The notes beneath the pieces were generated by a model. That model ran no database searches, was not told the DNA's origin, and was given only the letters and a program-made list of their open reading frames with translations. From Ectocarpus siliculosus (taxonomy: Eukaryota; Sar; Phaeophyceae; Ectocarpales; Ectocarpaceae): DNA of 64,000 nt. Positions 60,001-64,000 of this stretch are shown here, one piece after another. The stretch's first letter is position 1, and the number at the start of each line of letters is the position of its first letter. The position numbers and the translations under genes are program-made. The stretch lies in assembly GCA_000310025.1 (NCBI GenBank), contig FN649746.1:1295907-1359906 (forward strand), read 5' to 3'.

Positions 60001-60558
60001 CATACGAACGAAGAACCAGTCGCACCAACACGCCCGTCCCACGCTCGTTCTTCGAAGCCTGCACAATCTGCAGTTGAAAGGCATGCGACACAAAGCACAA
60101 GCCTTTATACAGTAGCTCATATTTCACGCTCGTAACATGCTTGTCTCCCCAAAGACATCCCCCGCCAACACGCAATCCCCACATGAACGCTGGCAATACT
60201 CGTACCTGTGTGGCATCTCCCCCGCTTTCGTCTCGGTCGTCAGGTCGTCCGCGATACAACCACCATCGAGCTCATCGGGACGGGTCTCCCTTCCTGCAGC
60301 GACGGCGCTAGGAATGCTCTCGGCTGTCGAGGATGCTGATCCCCCGTCTGGATCCTGATCCTTCGCGTGCTCTACCGCAGCAACCTGGGCGGCAACCTCT
60401 AGAAACTCTAGGCGTTGGTGCAACGCTCTCAGCTCAGCTTGCAGGCGCGTGACGTCGACAGTGACCGTCGGCTTGCCGAGATCACTAAAGTTAGGTGCTG
60501 CAGCTTTAGCTGCTCCCATGGGATACACGGAGTACTGGGATTCCTGCAGTGTTGCCAT
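43615..60558 (-). CDS. Large coiled-coil protein, QRICH2/DUF4795-like (gene E)
   Basis: Twenty-one exons, all phase-consistent, give 1135 residues: 60558-60206, 59588-59396, 58467-58324, 57049-56955, 56596-56419, 55493-55335, 54316-54128, 53338-53234, 52472-52317, 51696-51545, 51326-51263, 49991-49740, 49156-49073, 48820-48726, 47742-47599, 47159-47020, 46401-46328, 45727-45605, 45087-44975, 44565-44291, 43934-43615. Most exons are long heptad-like helices rich in Ala, Glu, Arg and Asp, for example RLQAELRALHQRLEFLE near residue 40 and DYETFKEHMEEKADRQ. Residues about 710-860 form a denser block (VEFLRQTQMRRFLKD, FNGEEIRGKFMGKLSD), followed by KACLACDRPF at about 861-870. That Cys-x2-Cys-Asp-Arg-Pro motif after a coiled coil is what I know from DUF4795 proteins such as QRICH2, a sperm-flagellum protein. 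The last 230 residues are Ser/Gly/Pro-rich and look disordered. A flagellar or cytoskeletal role is inference. Confidence 0.82.
50505..50660. repeat. Dispersed repeat M2, copy in reverse orientation
   Basis: GCATGCCTTGGCGGTTGGAC, then CGTGTCCTCGAGAAAAAGGA, then CCTTCCTACTATGCCAAACG and CCCTATCCTATC. It lies in a gene E intron. Confidence 0.65.
50815..50915. repeat. Dispersed repeat M5, reversed copy
   Basis: GGGGGCACGCAGACCCTATC ... TTTATCTGACATGTTTCC is the reverse complement of the M5 order. It sits just beyond the M2 copy in the same gene E intron. Confidence 0.55.
51480..51538. repeat. (ACA)/(CGACAA)n microsatellite
   Basis: AACACCAACGACACCAACGA passing into CAACAACAACAACAACAACA, in the gene E intron just before exon 51696-51545 on the plus-strand map. 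Confidence 0.9.
51765..51988. mobile_element. MITE family M1, copy 3 (inverted)
   Basis: About 224 bases with the cleanest terminal repeats of the family: TATATGACACAAGATAACAC at the left and GATATCTTGTGTCATATACG at the right, with AATCGAGCTTTGAAAATCGG inside. The core is reversed relative to copies 1 and 2 (CATCCTCTTCGTCGTGGAG). It lies in a gene E intron. Confidence 0.85.
54030..54078. repeat. (CGACAA)n microsatellite
   Basis: About eight hexamer units with one TCAACG interruption, in the gene E intron below exon 54316-54128. Confidence 0.9.
55131..55290. repeat. Imperfect direct repeat, about 100-base period
   Basis: CAGCACTGTCTTTCGGGGGG / CTCTACAAGCT near 55131 recurs as CAGCATTGTCTTTCGGGGGC / TCTGCAAGCT near 55231, each followed by several CTACTAAGCC- or CTACTGAGCC-like motifs. 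It lies in a gene E intron. Confidence 0.7.
56200..56325. repeat. Dispersed repeat M5, copy containing telomere-like repeats
   Basis: AGCAAACATGTTGGATAAAG, then GGGTTAGGGTTAGGGGTAGG, then GGTTCTGCGTACCCCCTCCC. It lies in a gene E intron next to exon 56596-56419. Confidence 0.6.
57850..57935. repeat. Dispersed repeat M2, copy
   Basis: GAGAACAAAGCCCCGTCCTC followed by TCGAGGACGCGTGCTCAATG and a GTCTAGCCG-TTAGGGCATGC segment, preceded by a C run. It lies in a gene E intron. Confidence 0.7.
58136..58250. repeat. Dispersed repeat M3, copy 3
   Basis: Contains GTCAGTTGGACCAGTACGGA and ACTGAGCCGAGACCGGAACA then TTTTTAATGTAAAGACAACA, lying in the gene E intron next to exon 58467-58324. Confidence 0.7.
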
Positions 60559-60981
60559 TGCTCAGAGTGCGCCGAAGACCGGCGAACCACAGAACACAGA
60601 ACCCTAACTGCAGACTGGCTCAAGGAGTGGGAATACAACATCAATGGACGTTTGGTTCACGTAAGAATGTCCATTGCTTCAACAGACTAAGTGCTGGTTC
60701 GATTTTAAATTTGAATTGTGTGTATGAGAAGTGGTTTGTTGCACATGAGCTGCGCATCACCTCATCACCTATCCCGCCGCTGGCCTCCTTCCCTGCGGCG
60801 CGATAACGGCAGTTTCGCCGAAACGCAACGTCGGCTATTCAAAACCTGTTTTCACCACCACCCCCACTTAGCTTCCATCCCGCGGGCCCCTTGTCACAGA
60901 CGCCACTGCAACAGCACCAAGCACACCGGCGTGCGAGACACACAGGGCACGTGGGCGAGAGGCAGAGAGGCAGAAAACCTT
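60559..60981. promoter_or_regulatory. Shared 5' region of divergent genes E and F
   Basis: The start codons of gene E (minus, 60558) and gene F (plus, 60982) are 423 bases apart. The stretch must contain both 5' UTRs and promoters. The gene F frame stays open upstream to 60718, so an earlier start is possible and would shorten this region. Confidence 0.5.
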
Positions 60982-63900
60982 ATGCTTCGAGAGCGGGTGG
61001 CCATCCTGGCCGCAACGCTGCTCTTGTTGAAGTGTCACTCGATGTCTGGGGGTGCCACTGGTGCATTACCTGATCAACAACAGCATCGGCGACATGTCCC
61101 GCACTACGGCTGCACTCCCCCACGAGCGCAGGACTTCGGAAGCCGGTACCCTCAGACAGGAAGGTTCGAGGCATGGCACAAGAGGGGCCTTGTTTTGGAC
61201 GATGAGCCGGCGGGCGAGGAATGGGAGGGAGCCGATCGCGAGTGTTGGGGTGCCACCATAGCAGCGATAGTCGCTTCGGGATCGACGCTTGCCCTTCAAC
61301 GAACACTCAAGCCAGACGAACAGCAGTCTGCTTCCGCAGAAGGGTACGGACGACAACCACGACACTACCGACGGCGACGGCGGCGACGACATCGTTACCA
61401 CGGAAAAGACCGCGATAACGACAGCGCCCCACGGTTTCGGCGTATGCGGGCAGAGCTGTCTGCCAACCTGGACGCCTGGCGCATGAGAAGACGACGTGCT
61501 AGAGAAACCACCCCGGCCGCGGCGATAGTCATACGGCAGCACCTCACCCAGCTGACAGCCCAGCTCTCGGAACTCACGGGCGAAGGGTTCCGCCGGGCAG
61601 AAAGACTCTTATCGGCGGCCAAAGCCTCCGGCAATGTCGGCATCCGGATCGCAGGCTGCGCAGAGTTATTGCGTCGGCGCGGCCGGGAACTGTTTCTTCT
61701 CGGCCTGCGGAAAAAGCAAAACCCCGATGGCTTGGGCGGAGAGGGGAAACTGGGGAAGGGTAAGGAAGGCGAGGCGGAGCGGAGAAAGATGAGGGAGCTG
61801 CAGCTGCTCACCGACAAGATCGTGCAGAACGTGGTGGACGTCGTTGCACGGGATGGGTGGGAAGTGGTCGTTGAACGGGAAGGGGTAGTCGTGCACCGGC
61901 AGTACCTTGCGCTTGGCCCCGACGGCACGCCGGAGGCGCCGGCGGCGCCGGCGGCGCCGGCGCAGGCCGCGGGAGTTCCTAAGGCGGAGGCTTCTTCTGC
62001 TTTTGTAGGGGGGCGGGTCGAGGGCTCCGCCGATGATTCCGTGCCGGTAGGCGACGATAGCGGCAAGTCCAAGCCCCCGCAGTTCGCGTGCGTGAAGGCG
62101 AGCGCCATCCTCTCCGTTCCCCCGGAGGTGGTGTACCTGCTGTTCGCCGACAACTCAAGGGTGGGAGAGTACAACGAGCACTGCCGGGAGGTGAAGGACC
62201 TGGAGGTGTTATCGCAAGACAGCAAGATCACGTGGGCCGCCAGCGGGCGGATGGGTCCCTTCAAGGTGGGTACTTATTCGCCTGTGTTTGGCGGTGATCG
62301 TGAATTTTCCACCGACAGCAGTGGTTGCACCCTCCGGGTCGTTTGAGCCTTTTCAGCGGACAGGGAGGAGGCAAAGAGATCCCACGACGCAGCAGCAATG
62401 CAGGAGGTCGGGCGGGGTTGGGGGGCTGTGAGAAAACAGGAACATGGACTGCGTCTGACCGAGTCCCCAACATGAGCCGGCGAGGCTCTACATACGTCGG
62501 CAATGAAAACATGATGTCGTTTATTCTTTCCCTTGCAATCATCCCGTTCGAACACCTTTGCTGAAGGACATCGAAAGGTCCGCTTTCCGACCCAACCCCA
62601 TGCCCTTCGCAAACGTTCATTTACAGGCTCGAGACTTTTGCACGCTGGTTCATTTCCGAACGCTTAGCGATGGCACCTTGGCTCAGGTCTCGAAGCCGGT
62701 GGAGCATCCGGCGGCCCCCCGCACCAGCCGCTACGTTCGGAGCGAGATCCTCTTGGCGTGAGTGGGATCATCGATGTGGCCACGTGGTAGATTCTCACCG
62801 TATATTGTGCTCTGGTGTGCTGCTACTGCTGTACCTTACGGGAATTGAAGTTGTTGCAAGGTTTCTCCATGTCGTCCTCTGCTGTGCTCCTAACGTACGT
62901 TACAGTAACGGAAATAGTTACAAGGTTTGCCATGAGACACGGAAACAGTCGAACGCCCCCCCCCGCTGGGCGACTCGCTCACCCCGTGTTGTGTGTTACG
63001 TACATAGCCCCCCGTTTAACGTTCGTCACCATAAGCCACGCGCACACTCGCACGATACCCTTTGGTAGAGCCTTCTGCAGATCATAGTGCTTTGGTACTC
63101 GGGTAGGGGTCGTCGCCCTTGGGTAGGCTCCGCCCATGTAGGTTTTGATGAGAAACACTGGGTACAGGTTATTGCGCGAAGGTCATGACTGCCCCCACAC
63201 ACGCACGTTGTCGTTTTCGCGCAGCGGAAACTTCATGCGACCGGTCCCGGGTGACCCTTCGCGGACCGAGTTTTTGATGGTGACACACGTGAACCCAGGT
63301 GATTTCTTGTTTCGTAGACTCCGCTCGGTGTTAATGTCCATTCATTGTCCTTCCTGTGCAAGGACCGCGTATCTTCCTCTCTTGTTCCCCCTCTTGCCCT
63401 ACTTTTGCTCCCTCTATCTTGCTCTCCAAGATCATATAACACGTTTATTAGAGGGCCACCTTGTTGCGGGAACTAGAATAGAACGCGTCGTATCCCTGCA
63501 CCAATACTTGATCGGTGCTTTGCAACTGGGGTCGGCTGCTGTTCAGGAACGAGACCTTAGAGTTTGGTGTGATGTCATGGAGGCAAACACACCACACCCC
63601 CACTTGTATCGTGCCATAATCGTCGCTTATTTGTGACCGCTTTATGCTGTCCGTGCTACAACCCGGTGTGACCCCCGTGCGATACCCCTACAACGTCCCG
63701 TGCTGACCCTACGAAGGGTGGAACGATCTTCTGTGCGGTCAAGGGTTAACCCGCGTAAGTTACAAAACAGAATGGGATGGACGTGGACAAAACAACTCAC
63801 CACCTCGCCTTTGAACCGTTGTCTATGTTCTTGCGGCGACAGGTGGCGCCGCAGAGACCAGAGCCGGCGCCATGCTCGTAAACTCGTTGTGCACGAGCTC

Positions 63901-64000
63901 GCCGGTGACCTTCATCCGCAGGCTGGAGGTGGCCGCAAAAAAGCTGATGCTCGAGTTGCAACAGCAGCAGAAGAGAGCGCCTCATGGGGCCGTAGGTGGG
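60982..64000 (+). CDS. START lipid-transfer domain protein, 3' end outside window (gene F)
   Basis: Four exons, 60982-62265, 62627-62757, 63225-63298 and 63843-64000 (open), are in phase and give about 549 residues. The N-terminus (MLRERVAILAATLLLLKCHS) looks like a signal or membrane anchor. It is followed by a long basic low-complexity part with a run of eight Arg near residue 134 made of CGA/CGG codons. From about 270 the START fold can be read: IVQNVVDVVARDGWEVVVE, ILSVPPEVVYLLFADNSRVG, DSKITWAASGRMGPFK, RDFCTLVHFRTLSDGTLA, GNFMRPVPGDPSRTEFLMV, VTHVNPGG and SLCTSSPVTFIRRLEVA. Family knowledge: START domains form a hydrophobic pocket binding sterols, phospholipids or ceramide; the ligand cannot be told here. 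An Ala/Pro linker (GGCGCC repeats at 61936-61965) interrupts the domain between its first strand and the next helix. The 289-codon antisense frame at 61395-62264 is a shadow of exon 1. Confidence 0.9.

Noticed and set aside
61395-62264. 289-codon minus-strand frame
   Set aside because: It lies opposite the first exon of the START gene, which has domain evidence and phase-matched downstream exons. The antisense frame is a by-product of GC-rich codons.
1-64000. CRISPR arrays, tRNA or rRNA genes, viral or retrotransposon coding regions
   Set aside because: I looked for regularly spaced repeats with unique spacers, tRNA cloverleaf boxes, and reverse transcriptase, integrase or transposase motifs, and saw none. 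The regular arrays present are micro- or minisatellites without spacers.

Overview
This is nuclear DNA of an intron-rich photosynthetic stramenopile, most likely a brown alga of the Ectocarpus type. Three observations support this. Two genes encode precursors with a signal peptide followed by the heterokont plastid motif around a Phe (GFSTP at the lumenal protein, DAFVPP at the mTERF protein). All genes are split into many short exons with GT-AG junctions and long introns. The introns and intergenic DNA are full of CTG/CAG, GTT and homopolymer microsatellites. I see no prokaryotic operons, tRNA, rRNA or CRISPR. The 100-base run of N shows this is a draft scaffold.

I rebuilt six genes by hand, requiring reading phase to be kept across each junction. 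From left to right: (A) a minus-strand gene with the SEN1/senataxin N-terminal domain, 8651 to the left edge, with its helicase half outside the window; (B) a plus-strand three-exon gene for a predicted thylakoid-lumen protein, 9067-11478; (C) a minus-strand plastid-targeted mTERF protein, 17566-13533; (D) a plus-strand 15-exon, 19-kb gene joining a RING-H2 finger to a C-terminal GAF-like module, 20933-39961; (E) a minus-strand 21-exon, 17-kb gene for a 1135-residue coiled-coil protein resembling QRICH2/DUF4795 flagellar proteins, 60558-43615; (F) a plus-strand START lipid-transfer domain gene, 60982 to the right edge.

A/B and E/F are head-to-head pairs whose start codons lie only about 420 bp apart. 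B/C and D/E are tail-to-tail. Genes A, C, D and E hold most of the sequence in introns.

The non-coding part is dominated by small repeats: several dispersed MITE-like families with copies both inside introns and between genes, two large foldback elements, a nested insertion inside a terminal repeat, a 25-bp minisatellite open in all three frames, a decamer array built on CCATGG, and degenerate satellites. I found no evidence of a defence island or a multi-gene accessory system. The least described items are gene D, gene B, and a duplicated exon-like cassette inside the largest intron of gene D. All family assignments are from reading motifs; no database search was run.
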